NCBI RefSeq assembly: GCF_036781485.1
Contig: NZ_DAIQAX010000005.1
Location: forward strand, 69,504-106,111
Direction of reading: 5' to 3'
Length of the DNA: 36,608 bases
Origin: Thermocrinis sp.
Lineage (GTDB): Bacteria; Aquificota; Aquificia; Aquificales; Aquificaceae
The notes beneath the pieces are model-generated. The model worked only from the letters and a program-made list of their open reading frames with translations, was not told the origin of the DNA and did not search any database. The position numbers were made by a program, and so were the translations under genes. This document shows, one piece after another, positions 21,660-30,730 of this stretch; within the stretch, counting starts at the first letter, position 1, and every line of letters starts with the position of its first letter.

Positions 21660-24217
21660 ATCCGCACCCTCTTACTTTTATTTTCGGATTCTATTATTAT
21701 CAATAAGGTCTTTAATACTGAATCTGGATTTAGGGAAATGCTATCTATTCCCTCCTCTACAAGAAACTCGGCGAAGTCTGGAAAATCGGAAGGACCCTGA
21801 CCACATATGCCTACTTTCTTTTCTTTTTCTTTTGCTACTTTTATAAGCTGGGATATGAGCCTTTTCACCGCTTCGTTTCTTTCATCGTAAAGATGGGCTA
21901 CTAATCCTGAATCCCTGTCCAAGCCAAGGGTTAGCTGAGTTAGATCGTTGGAGCCTATCGAAAAACCATCAAATATTTCTGCAAACTTGTCTGCAAGAAT
22001 TACGTTAGATGGTAATTCAGCCATCACGTAAACCTCTAACCCGTTTTCTCCTTTTTTAAGTCCATATTCCTCCATAACTTTGAGCACCTTTTCTCCCTCT
22101 TCTGGTGTTCTGCAAAAGGGAATCATAACCTTAGTATTTGTAAGCCCCATTTTATTGCGAACTCTGAGAATGGCTTGGCATTCAAGCCCAAAGGCTTCTT
22201 TGTAGGTTTCTGAATAATACCTTGATGCACCTCTCCAACCTAGCATTGGGTTTTCTTCTTCAGGTTCAAACAACTCTCCTCCTATCAGACCCTTATATTC
22301 GTTAGACTTAAAATCTGAAAAACGCACGATTACAGGATTTGGATAGAAGGCAGCGGATATTTTGGCTATTCCGTAAGATAACTTCTTTACGAAATATTGG
22401 GTTTTATCTTCATAACCAAAAGTTAAATTTTCAATATCTTCGATGAGTTTTCTTAGAGCTATCTGTTTTTTATCTTTACCTTTTGCTAACTTGCTTTTCA
22501 AAGGCTCTTGCGCATGCTTGTATATGGAAGCCATAGAGCAAACGCCCTTATCATCAATAGCTCCACACTCTTCCAGCCTTCCTACAAGAGCCTTCAAATC
22601 TTCATAGTGCAAAAGAGCTAAAGGATGGATTTTTATGTAGTTTGCTATGATGAACTCCTCCCTCGCCAAGCCTACCCCATCGTTGGGTATAAAGGAATAC
22701 TTAAAAGCAGACTCTGGATTTCCCACATTCATCATAACTCTTGTTTTAGGTCTGGGTATTTCCCTTAGATTTATCTCGTCCACCTCGTAAGGTATGTATC
22801 CTTCATAGACATAACCTACTTCACCCTCTGCGCAGGAGAGGGTTATGATATCGCCGGTTTTGAGTACCTCTGTAGCCTTGTGGGTCCCAACTACTGCTGG
22901 AATGCCAAGTTCCCTTGCAACTATTGCCGCATGGGCTGTCCTTCCCCCTCTGTTTGTTATAATACCGCTGGCCTTTTTCATTATAGGTTCCCAGTCTGGG
23001 TCGGTGATGTCTGTAACTAGTATATCACCTTCTTCAAACTGTCCTGCATCCTTTAGGTCGTGAATAACTTTAACCTTTCCATGGGCTATTTTGTCTCCTA
23101 CGGCTATTCCGTACAGTATTCTCTTCTTAACCCTTTCTTCCAAAGGTACGCTAAATTTATAAACTCTGAGTACGTTTTCTTCTCTCCTTGAATGGACAGT
23201 TTCTGGTCTGGCTTGAACTATGAACAGCTCGTTTAACACACCATCCTTTGCCCATTCTATGTCCATTGGCATCCATCTGCCATTTTTCTTAGTGTAGTAA
23301 TCCTCTATGAGGATGGCCCATCTTGCAAGTTTTAGGATTTCGTCATCCGTAAGAGCAAAGCGTTTTTGCTCAGCTAAAGGCACATTTACTATCTTTGTCC
23401 TTTCCTGACCTGCGCCATACACCATTTTTCTGTCTTTTCTACCCAATTTTTTCTCTATTATGGCTGAGTATCCCGCCTGAAGGGTTGGTTTGAAAACCAT
23501 GTACTCGTCAGGAGTTACCATTCCTTGAACCAACAACTCACCTAAACCGTAGGTAGCGTTTATCACCACAGCGTCCTTAAAGCCTGATTCTGTATCTAAG
23601 GTAAACATAACACCAGAGGCACCCAGATCAGACCTAACCATCTTTTGCACGCCCATAGCTATGCCAACTTTGAAGTGGTCAAATCCGAAGGAGTGTCTGT
23701 AGGATATTGCTCTGTCTGTAAAAAGAGAAGCAAACCCATTCTTTACAGCAGTTAGAACATTCTCTGCACCTACTACGTTTAGATAGGTTTCTTGCTGTCC
23801 TGCAAAGGATGCATGGGGTAGGTCCTCTGCGGTAGCCGAAGACCTAACCGCCACATCAACCGCAAAGGAGTTATACCTTTGAGATAGCTCAGAGTAGTAT
23901 TTTTTAATCAACTCTTCCAATTCTGGAGGAAACTCTCCTCCTCTTATAAGCTCTCTTACCTCATATCCCCTCTTTGCTAAGTCCTGTATATTGTTTGGGT
24001 CTAAACCATCTAAGATCTTCCTTATGGCTTCCTCCAGTTTGTTGTATCTTAGGAACTCATAGTAGGCGTAAGATGTTACCACAAAGCCGTAGGGAATGTT
24101 GATACCTGAGCTGGAGAGATTCCTTAACATTTCTCCCAAGGACGCATTCTTTCCACCAACCAACGGCACATCCTCTATACCTACACTGTCTAACCATACT
24201 ACAAGTTTATCTTTCAT
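21656..24217 (-). CDS. ppsA: Phosphoenolpyruvate synthase
   Basis: PpsA makes PEP from pyruvate with ATP, giving AMP and phosphate; in reductive-TCA autotrophs it links carbon fixation to gluconeogenesis. Domains are the N-terminal ATP-grasp half (GGKNASLGEM near the start, RSSATAEDLPHASFAGQQET), the phosphohistidine swivel domain with His429 in GGRTAHAAIVAREL, and the C-terminal PEP/pyruvate barrel (GSNDLTQLTLGLDRDSG and CGQGPSD). The ATG at 24217 is preferred because GGAGG (24225-24229) is seven bases before it; the TTG at 24223 is too close. At 853 residues it is somewhat longer than the E. coli enzyme (792). Confidence 0.95.
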   Translation of the reverse strand: MKDKLVVWLDSVGIEDVPLVGGKNASLGEMLRNLSSSGINIPYGFVVTSYAYYEFLRYNKLEEAIRKILDGLDPNNIQDLAKRGYEVRELIRGGEFPPELEELIKKYYSELSQRYNSFAVDVAVRSSATAEDLPHASFAGQQETYLNVVGAENVLTAVKNGFASLFTDRAISYRHSFGFDHFKVGIAMGVQKMVRSDLGASGVMFTLDTESGFKDAVVINATYGLGELLVQGMVTPDEYMVFKPTLQAGYSAIIEKKLGRKDRKMVYGAGQERTKIVNVPLAEQKRFALTDDEILKLARWAILIEDYYTKKNGRWMPMDIEWAKDGVLNELFIVQARPETVHSRREENVLRVYKFSVPLEERVKKRILYGIAVGDKIAHGKVKVIHDLKDAGQFEEGDILVTDITDPDWEPIMKKASGIITNRGGRTAHAAIVARELGIPAVVGTHKATEVLKTGDIITLSCAEGEVGYVYEGYIPYEVDEINLREIPRPKTRVMMNVGNPESAFKYSFIPNDGVGLAREEFIIANYIKIHPLALLHYEDLKALVGRLEECGAIDDKGVCSMASIYKHAQEPLKSKLAKGKDKKQIALRKLIEDIENLTFGYEDKTQYFVKKLSYGIAKISAAFYPNPVIVRFSDFKSNEYKGLIGGELFEPEEENPMLGWRGASRYYSETYKEAFGLECQAILRVRNKMGLTNTKVMIPFCRTPEEGEKVLKVMEEYGLKKGENGLEVYVMAELPSNVILADKFAEIFDGFSIGSNDLTQLTLGLDRDSGLVAHLYDERNEAVKRLISQLIKVAKEKEKKVGICGQGPSDFPDFAEFLVEEGIDSISLNPDSVLKTLLIIIESENKSKRVRI

Positions 24218-24219
24218 AC

Positions 24220-26205
24220 TCAAACCTCCAAAGGTTGTTCAAAAACTATTTTTTCAAAGTCAGCAAAGCGGTTAAACAGTTTTTTTATTCTGTAGAGCAA
24301 AGCCAGTCTGTTTCTTCTTAAAGAAAGGTTCTTATCCATAACTAATACTTTGTCAAAAAAAACATCAACAGGCTGTTTTAAATCCCAAAGGTCTAAAACT
24401 TCCAATTTTTCTGTTTCCCACTTTTTAACTTTCTCCCAAAGAACCTTTTCTTCCTCCTCCTGCATTAGACCCTCCTCTACAAAATCGTCGTCCCATCCAC
24501 TGGGCAAGATCTTCACCACCCTTTTGTAAGCCTCTACTATATCTTTAAATTTCTGCGAGTCCTTTAGATTGGCAAGCTCTTCGGTAAGCTTTATGATTTC
24601 ATACGGTTTTAGTGGGTCCTTTACTTCCAGCATCGCCCTGACCACATCATAACCGTATGGCTCTAAATAAGCTTCTAACCTATTTTTTATAAACTCTTCA
24701 AAACCCTCCGGTAGGTCTTCCAGAAGCTCCCTTAAATCCAAGTTATAGCGATGTTTGTGAATTATAGCAAAAATACCGTAGGCGTTGCGCCTAAGCCCAT
24801 AGGGATCTGAGCTTCCGGAGGGCATCTCTCCAGCTTTTATGAGCGTGTAAAGGTTGTCCAACTTATCCGCTATGGATAGAACCTGAGAAATAGGACTTTC
24901 TGGAACCTCTTCGGAAGGTGTTCTTGGAAAGTAGTGCTCGTATATAGCTCTTGCCACTTCTTCGTCCTCTCCCCAAGCTTTGGCATAAACCATACCCATG
25001 TATCCCTGAAGTTCGTCTAACTCTTTAACCATGTTTGTTAAGATGTCTGCCTTAGAAAGGAACGCAGCTCGTTTGACCTTTTCTATAGTCTTTTGATCAA
25101 ATCCAAGCATCATAGCTATTTTCTCAGAAAGAGAGATAAGCCTTTGGGTTTTTTCCCACATATTGCCTGCTTTTGGATGAAATATCACTCCTTTCAAACC
25201 TTCTAACAGGTTCTCTAATGGTGTCTTTAGATCTTCCCTGTAGAAAAATAGGGCATCTTCTAGCCTGGCTCTTAAGACCTTTTGGTATCCTTCTAAGATT
25301 TTGTTGTTCGGCTCGTTGTTGCTAAAGGCGATAAACCACGGAATGAGTTTGTCCTCTTCGTTGGCAAGGCAGAAAAACCTTTGGTGGTGGGCAAGGACAG
25401 TAATCAAAACCTTTTCTGGAAGCTCTAAATATTTTTCTTCAAACCTGCCTACAACAGAAAAGGGAAACTCCAAAAGATTGGCCACCTCCTCTGGCAAACC
25501 TTCTGGATACTTTGGGATACCTCTTAGTGCATACGACTCCTCCCTTAGCATTTCCAAGACAAGTCCTAGTCTTTCTTTGAATGAGGGAATAACCCAGTGT
25601 TCTTTTAGCTTCTCTTCATACTCCTCTGCACTTTTTATTAAAATGGAACCCTTTGAGAGGAATCTGTGTCCAAAGGTTAGGTTGCTGGCTTTTAGCTTAC
25701 CAAAACTCAGTGGCACTACTTTGTCTCCATAAAGCGCACATATCCACCTTATTGGTCTTGAAAAGCTCAAGCTACTGCTGTCCCATCTCATACGCTTAGG
25801 TAAAGGTATGGAAAGCAAAATGCTTTCAAATTCTTCCTTAAGCCTTTCCAAAGGGCTTTTGTCTTTATAGACCCTCTTTAGCGCTACGTATTTTCCTCCC
25901 CCTCGCTCAACTTCTAAAACCTCATCCAAAGAAGCTTTAACCCTCTCCAAAAAGCCAAGAAGTGCCTTTGTAGGTTTCCCCTCCTTGTAAGCTATGCCCA
26001 AAGGTGGTCCATATATTAGTTCTTCCTTTTCCTCTGGTTTGTCTTCAAAGTCTTCTGTAATGACCGCCAAGCGCCTTGGCGTGCCATAAGTTTTTTGTAT
26101 GCCAACTCCCAAAACCTTTTCTAAACTTTCCTTAAGACTGCTAAGCGCTAGGTTTATTACATTAGCGGGAAGTTCTTCTGTTCCTATCTCCAGTAAAAGC
26201 TTCAT
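24220..26205 (-). CDS. glyS: Glycyl-tRNA synthetase beta subunit
   Basis: This is the beta subunit of the bacterial tetrameric glycyl-tRNA synthetase, which provides tRNA recognition. The start LLLEIGTEELPANVI, the GTPRRLA block and the internal HD-like region (AAFLSKADILTNMVKELDELQGYMG) are characteristic. The C-terminal anticodon-binding domain ends with the FFDKVLVMDKNLSLRRNRLALL pattern. Length is 661, close to 690 in E. coli. The partner glyQ is not in the window. The start overlaps the TPR gene stop by four bases, and the stop overlaps an alternative ppsA start. Confidence 0.96.
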   Translation of the reverse strand: MKLLLEIGTEELPANVINLALSSLKESLEKVLGVGIQKTYGTPRRLAVITEDFEDKPEEKEELIYGPPLGIAYKEGKPTKALLGFLERVKASLDEVLEVERGGGKYVALKRVYKDKSPLERLKEEFESILLSIPLPKRMRWDSSSLSFSRPIRWICALYGDKVVPLSFGKLKASNLTFGHRFLSKGSILIKSAEEYEEKLKEHWVIPSFKERLGLVLEMLREESYALRGIPKYPEGLPEEVANLLEFPFSVVGRFEEKYLELPEKVLITVLAHHQRFFCLANEEDKLIPWFIAFSNNEPNNKILEGYQKVLRARLEDALFFYREDLKTPLENLLEGLKGVIFHPKAGNMWEKTQRLISLSEKIAMMLGFDQKTIEKVKRAAFLSKADILTNMVKELDELQGYMGMVYAKAWGEDEEVARAIYEHYFPRTPSEEVPESPISQVLSIADKLDNLYTLIKAGEMPSGSSDPYGLRRNAYGIFAIIHKHRYNLDLRELLEDLPEGFEEFIKNRLEAYLEPYGYDVVRAMLEVKDPLKPYEIIKLTEELANLKDSQKFKDIVEAYKRVVKILPSGWDDDFVEEGLMQEEEEKVLWEKVKKWETEKLEVLDLWDLKQPVDVFFDKVLVMDKNLSLRRNRLALLYRIKKLFNRFADFEKIVFEQPLEV

Positions 26206-26762
26206 CCTTCAATCTCCTTTAGGAGAACCTTAGCAATGTTTGACCAATAGGTACTTTTTGAATCTTTGATGGCTTGACTTAGTGTGGTCTTTGCCTCGTC
26301 CTTTTTTTCCATATCCAGAAGTATCTGAGCCTTTAGCAGCTGGGCAGAAAGATGGTTAAACCTTTTCTTTTCTATGGATTCAAGCACTTTCAGAGCTTTT
26401 TCTTTTTGCCCTTCTTTCACGTAAGCAAAAGCAAGTCTTTCGGTGTAAAGAGCCCTCAGCTCTTCGTCCTTGAGGTTAGATATTAGTTGTTGGATTATCT
26501 CGCTTTCTTTTTTGTCCGTACCTACTTGCAGTGAGTAAGAAATGATCAAGGGTTTAAAGGCACCACCCTTTTTTAAACCTTCTTCTATCATGTCCTTGAC
26601 CTTTTTTGAATCTCCACTTTGAAGATACTTTCTTATTTCCCACTCCAAGTAAGAAACTTGCTGATCCCTTTTTCTTTCCCACTGCTTGTATAAGACAAAG
26701 CCCCCTGCCAGTAGCAGTACTGCTATAGGTAAAACCAAAAACCTTAAAGGTATAAACAGCAT
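26202..26762 (-). CDS. Membrane-anchored TPR protein, YfgM-like
   Basis: This 186-residue protein has one N-terminal transmembrane segment (about 6-24), a basic segment, and then helical repeats of TPR character to the end (for example ERLAFAYVKEGQKEKALKVLESI, 118-140). Size and layout resemble YfgM, the ancillary SecYEG-associated TPR protein, so a role with periplasmic chaperones is conceivable, but repeat proteins are hard to assign. No Shine-Dalgarno is seen before its ATG, 14 bases after mdh. It overlaps glyS by ATGA. Confidence 0.8.
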   Translation of the reverse strand: MLFIPLRFLVLPIAVLLLAGGFVLYKQWERKRDQQVSYLEWEIRKYLQSGDSKKVKDMIEEGLKKGGAFKPLIISYSLQVGTDKKESEIIQQLISNLKDEELRALYTERLAFAYVKEGQKEKALKVLESIEKKRFNHLSAQLLKAQILLDMEKKDEAKTTLSQAIKDSKSTYWSNIAKVLLKEIEG

Positions 26763-26776
26763 TCTATTAATACATT

Positions 26777-27775
26777 TTAAACCAGTTTGTTTAGCATTTC
26801 TTCCACTGTTTTTAGGTTTTTAACTACCGATTGAACTGATTTTTCCCACATTTCCCTCTCCTCCGGTATCATGGGGATCTTTATTATTTCTTCTACTCCG
26901 CAGTTTCCGAGCTTTACAGGAACTCCCACACACGCACCTTTAACTCCGTAATATTCTCCAACCTCACCATCCAAGTAAACAGAACAAGGAAGTATCCTTT
27001 TGTTGTCCGTAACTATAGCTTCCACCATTTCCACTATGGAGGCTGCAGGAGCATGATAGGCAGAGGTTCCCATAAGATCCACTATCTCTCCACCTCCAAA
27101 CTGAGTTCTCTTTATAATTTCCTGAAGCTTTTCTTTACTGAGCATATCCTTTAAGGGTATTCCGCCTACGTTTGATATAGATATGAGGGGGACCATCTCA
27201 TCTCCATGACCACCTATGACGTAAGCGTGTATGTCCTGAGGAGAAACCTTTATTTCTTTTGATATGAATGTTTTAAAGCGTGCAGAATCCAACACTCCAG
27301 CCATACCGATCACTCTTTGCGGCTCAAAGCCAAGAAGTCTATAAACCGCATAGGTCATAAGATCCACTGGGTTTGTTACGACGATGACTATAGAGTCTTT
27401 GGCAAATTCCTTTATTTTTTTGGTTATAACCGAGAGTATGTTTATGTTTTTTTCCAGCAGATCTTCCCTTGACATACCCGGCCTTCTTGGAAAGCCTGCG
27501 GTGACTACCACTATGTCACTTCCTTCCAAGGCTTCGTATCCATCTCCTTCGGGACTGACCGAATAACCCTCCACCTTTCCGTCAATATTCAGAGCTGATA
27601 ACATCTGCTGTATATCCAGGGCTTTACCTTTGACAGGTTCTATGATCCTGTCTCCATCCTTTTTTGGCAAGTCAAACATGCGCACATCCACCAAACCTCT
27701 CAAAGCCAACAAAGCTGCAGTATGCTCTCCCACATTTCCTGCCCCCACTACCGAAACTACCTTTCTTAGTTTCAT
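26777..27775 (-). CDS. mdh: Malate dehydrogenase
   Basis: This NAD(P)-dependent enzyme interconverts malate and oxaloacetate; in the reductive TCA cycle it runs toward malate. Visible are the Rossmann GAGNVG (11-16), the substrate-loop arginines in FPRRPGMSREDLL (arginine rather than the glutamine of lactate dehydrogenase), and the catalytic HG of VIGGHGDEMVP. The ATG at 27775 is chosen because it overlaps the aconitase stop as ATGA with a purine-rich GGGGGTAAAGG before it. The longer frame from 27805 would add ten residues read from inside aconitase. That gives 332 residues, of the LDH-like MDH type. Confidence 0.95.
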   Translation of the reverse strand: MKLRKVVSVVGAGNVGEHTAALLALRGLVDVRMFDLPKKDGDRIIEPVKGKALDIQQMLSALNIDGKVEGYSVSPEGDGYEALEGSDIVVVTAGFPRRPGMSREDLLEKNINILSVITKKIKEFAKDSIVIVVTNPVDLMTYAVYRLLGFEPQRVIGMAGVLDSARFKTFISKEIKVSPQDIHAYVIGGHGDEMVPLISISNVGGIPLKDMLSKEKLQEIIKRTQFGGGEIVDLMGTSAYHAPAASIVEMVEAIVTDNKRILPCSVYLDGEVGEYYGVKGACVGVPVKLGNCGVEEIIKIPMIPEEREMWEKSVQSVVKNLKTVEEMLNKLV

Positions 27776-29736
27776 GCCTTTACCCCCTGTTTGCTCTTTA
27801 TCCAATTTAACAGGCCACCCTTCAAAAGAACGGAAATCTGCTTTTGTGTTAGGTTATAAGTGCAAGTTATTTCCTCTCCAGTGGTCTTGTTTATCACTAC
27901 CACCTCTTTTCCTTTCTTAAGACTTTCGGCAATGTCTGGTATGTAAATCTCATCTCCAAGGGAAAACTTGCTGTAGTCTTCTTTGTTTTTGAACTCCAGT
28001 GGAACTATGCCAAAATTGACGAGGTTTGCGTGGTGAATACGGGCAAAGGATTTTGCAATTACCGCTCTAACTCCTAAAAATCTTGGAGCCAATGCGGCGT
28101 GTTCCCTTGAGGATCCTTGTCCGTAGTTTTCTCCACCTATTATGATGTTTGCCTTCTTTTTGTTGTCTCTTATCTCCTTTGCCCTGCTTACAAAGTGTGG
28201 ATCTACGTAGTGATAAACGTATTCGCTTATGGCGTAGATGTTGGAGCGCAAAGGTAGAATTTTAGCACCTGCGGGCATGATGTGGTCTGTGGTGATGTTG
28301 TCTCCCACTATAAGAGAGACCTCTCCTTCTATGCTTTCTGGAAGTTCGTCAAACTCGGGAAGTGGTTTTATGTTTGGACCTCTGTAGATCTCCACCTTTT
28401 TTGCTTCTTCTTCAGGCAAAGGTTCTATGAAGGCCTCATCCCCATAAGGGAACCTTTCCGGCATTTCAACCTTTATCCACTTTAGACCAAGCTTTCTTGG
28501 GTCTATTATCTCTCCTGCTATGGCACAGGCAACGCAGACTTCTGGAGAGGCAAGATAAACCTTAGCATCCGGAGTGCCAGACCTTCCCTCAAAGTTTCTG
28601 TTAAAGCTCCGCACAGAAACGCCACCCGATGGTGGAGCAAAACCCATTCCAATGCACGGACCACAAGCACTTTCAAGGATCCTCGCCCCAGCCTTTAAGA
28701 AGTTTAACAAAGCTCCATTTTGGGTTATCAGCTCCAAAGCCTGCTTAGAGCCTGGAGCCACTGCAAAGATAACATCCGGATGGACCTTTTTACCTTCCAA
28801 AAGCTTTGCTGCCCTTGTAAGATCTACAAAGGAGGAGTTTGTGCATGATCCTATCACCACCTGATCTACCTTAATTCCCTCCACTTCTCTGACTGGCACC
28901 ACGTTGTCCGGAGAGTGAGGACAAGCTATTAGTGGTTCAAGCTTTGAAAGATCTATCTCTATGATCTCGTCATATTCTGCATCCGGATCCGGCAGAAGCT
29001 CTATCCAGTCTTCTTCTCTCCCTTGGGCTTTAAGGTATGCCCTTGTTATCTCATCGGAAGGGAAGATGGAAGTGGTAGCTCCAAGTTCTGCACCCATGTT
29101 GGTTATGGTTGCCCTCTCCGGAACAGAAAGCTCCTTTATTCCCTCTCCAAAGTATTCAAAGATCTTTCCCACTCCTCCCTTTACTGTAAGCCTTCTTAAA
29201 AGCTCAAGGATGATGTCCTTTGCGCTTACCCAATCCGGAAGCTTTCCTATAAGATGGACCCCCACTATTTTTGGCATTTTTAGATAAAAAGGTTCTCCAG
29301 CCATTGCGGAGGCCACATCCAACCCACCAGCCCCTATGGCTATCATTCCCATTCCACCAGAAGTGGGTGTGTGAGAATCTGAGCCAAGCAAGGTTTTTCC
29401 GGGCTTAGCAAACCTTTCCAAATGCACCTGATGGCATATGCCATTGCCGGGCTTGGAAAGCCATATACCATACCTTTTTGCCACGCTCATTAGGTATTTG
29501 TGGTCATCGGGATTTTTGTAATCTGTTTGTAGCATATTGTGGTCTATATAGCTCACAGAAAGCTCGGTCTTTACCCTATCTACTCCCATAGCCTCAAACT
29601 GAAGGTAAGCCATAGTTCCTGTAGCATCCTGCGTAAGCGTTTGGTCTATCTTTATGGCTATCTCCTCCCCGGGCACAAGCCTACCGCTAACCAAGTGATT
29701 TTCAAGAATCTTGTAAGCGACAGTCCCTTTAGCCAT
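27772..29736 (-). CDS. acn: Aconitate hydratase, short Aquifex type
   Basis: Aconitase interconverts citrate and isocitrate through a [4Fe-4S] cluster. Cluster cysteines are Cys298 (SCTNS), Cys358 and Cys361 (ACGPCIG). The SDSHTPTSGGMG and FEGRSG blocks, and the C-terminal swivel domain with NYGQGSSREHAALAPRFLGVRAV, are intact. At 654 residues it is clearly shorter than AcnA or AcnB (about 850-890) and fits the putative 'Aquifex type' aconitase family. It is the first gene of the long minus-strand run and overlaps mdh, coupling two reductive TCA enzymes. An AGGAGG ribosome-binding site lies before the ATG. Confidence 0.95.
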   Translation of the reverse strand: MAKGTVAYKILENHLVSGRLVPGEEIAIKIDQTLTQDATGTMAYLQFEAMGVDRVKTELSVSYIDHNMLQTDYKNPDDHKYLMSVAKRYGIWLSKPGNGICHQVHLERFAKPGKTLLGSDSHTPTSGGMGMIAIGAGGLDVASAMAGEPFYLKMPKIVGVHLIGKLPDWVSAKDIILELLRRLTVKGGVGKIFEYFGEGIKELSVPERATITNMGAELGATTSIFPSDEITRAYLKAQGREEDWIELLPDPDAEYDEIIEIDLSKLEPLIACPHSPDNVVPVREVEGIKVDQVVIGSCTNSSFVDLTRAAKLLEGKKVHPDVIFAVAPGSKQALELITQNGALLNFLKAGARILESACGPCIGMGFAPPSGGVSVRSFNRNFEGRSGTPDAKVYLASPEVCVACAIAGEIIDPRKLGLKWIKVEMPERFPYGDEAFIEPLPEEEAKKVEIYRGPNIKPLPEFDELPESIEGEVSLIVGDNITTDHIMPAGAKILPLRSNIYAISEYVYHYVDPHFVSRAKEIRDNKKKANIIIGGENYGQGSSREHAALAPRFLGVRAVIAKSFARIHHANLVNFGIVPLEFKNKEDYSKFSLGDEIYIPDIAESLKKGKEVVVINKTTGEEITCTYNLTQKQISVLLKGGLLNWIKSKQGVKA

Positions 29737-29768
29737 GAAAACCTCCTGTGCAAAAGTTGATGATATTA

Positions 29769-29802
29769 ATTATAACTTTTTGGAGCTTAGTCCAAAAGTT
29801 AT
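29769..29802 (-). promoter_or_regulatory. acn promoter overlapped by a 12-bp palindrome
   Basis: On the minus strand TATAAT (29769-29774) is a good -10 box for acn, with the start expected near 29762. No strong -35 box is present. Overlapping its upstream side is an inverted repeat: 29772-29784 (ATAACTTTTTGGA) pairs with 29791-29802 (TCCAAAAGTTAT) around a six-base centre, with one extra T in the first arm. The palindrome covers the spacer and -35 region, as expected for a regulator site. No U-run follows on either strand, so it is not a terminator. Confidence 0.5.
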
Positions 29803-29829
29803 TCCCTCATAGATAACTCTGCACTTTGT

Positions 29830-29835
29830 TATAAT
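29830..29835 (+). promoter_or_regulatory. Possible -10 box for the defence-like cassette
   Basis: TATAAT stands 40 bases before the first possible start codon of the plus-strand cassette. No -35 box is recognisable at the right distance. The call is weak and rests on the exact hexamer and position only. Confidence 0.3.
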
Positions 29836-29869
29836 TAGCATTAAGATGTTTTTATCACTACAGTAGCTT

Positions 29870-30730
29870 TTGGGGGCATACACCTTTGATAGGGAATTGG
29901 ATATGAAACCTTACTGGGGGACCGAATTCGAGGAAACCAATCTAAAGGATATAGAAAATAAGATAAGACAGTTAGCATTTAAACGGTTGGATATCAAAAA
30001 GCAACGTATGAGAAATCTGCTAAAAATAGCAGCACCCGATGAAGCGCTATATCGTGAAATTATGCTTTCGTTGGGATATAAAGAAAATAAAGTTCAATTT
30101 TTGGAACTTGCTATGATTACTCCCTACTCTGAAATAAGAAAGCTTAAAGATAAGATAGCTATTGAACTTGCCCTTCTTCATAGAGCAGGATTTATAGATG
30201 CAAATGGGAAGTTAGAAAATTTTGATTTCTCATTAAAGATGGACAAAAATGTGTGGAATTTAAGAGGAGTAAGACCGGCAAATCAACCTCAAAATAGGAT
30301 AAAGCAGATATCTCATTTGCTTTCTGAGACAGTTGCAAAGGATGGTATATTTAACTTCTTTAAATCAAGGATAGAAGAAAATTATTTTGATGGGTGGGGA
30401 AACGATTTCAAGTTGAATCAAAATATTGCGAACAGCACTGTAAAGAAAATAATGAACTTCTCAGGAATTGGAGAACAGAGGAAGGCTGATATGTTTTTTA
30501 ATATCATTCTTCCTTTTTTCTTGGTGATTTATGAAAATGAACAAAATGAAAAATTAAAAGAATTTCTTGAAAATCTTTACGAATATCATAAACCACTTTC
30601 GCCTAATTCAGTTATAAAGAGTATGATGAGAAGGTTTAACATTAAAAACATAAGTTCAGTTAGAGAATACATGGGTTTAATACAACTTTACTATGAAACA
30701 AAGGAGAAAATAAGTCATGAACAAATTTGA
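29870..30730 (+). CDS. DUF2851-type protein lacking the N-terminal half
   Basis: This frame of up to 286 residues matches the C-terminal half of DUF2851 proteins as I recall them. Landmarks are EALYREIMLSLGYKENKVQF, a GVRPANQPQNRI block, IGEQRKADMFFNIILPFFLV, LSPNSVIKSMMRRF and the terminal MGLIQLYY. Typical members have about 150-200 more residues in front, including a beta-rich GPDF...VEIH region that looks nuclease-like. Here a stop codon lies six bases before the TTG at 29870, and nothing upstream encodes the missing part. Starts are uncertain: TTG 29870 or ATG 29903, both without a Shine-Dalgarno. The frame is otherwise intact and overlaps the helicase gene by 14 bases, so it is probably still translated. 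It is more AT-rich than the genes to its left. Confidence 0.75.
   Translation: MGAYTFDRELDMKPYWGTEFEETNLKDIENKIRQLAFKRLDIKKQRMRNLLKIAAPDEALYREIMLSLGYKENKVQFLELAMITPYSEIRKLKDKIAIELALLHRAGFIDANGKLENFDFSLKMDKNVWNLRGVRPANQPQNRIKQISHLLSETVAKDGIFNFFKSRIEENYFDGWGNDFKLNQNIANSTVKKIMNFSGIGEQRKADMFFNIILPFFLVIYENEQNEKLKEFLENLYEYHKPLSPNSVIKSMMRRFNIKNISSVREYMGLIQLYYETKEKISHEQI

Noticed and set aside
29845..29865. Six-codon reading frame (ATG to TAG) before the DUF2851-type gene as a regulatory leader peptide
   Set aside because: No ribosome-binding site, no run of one codon type and no hairpin pair; most likely chance.
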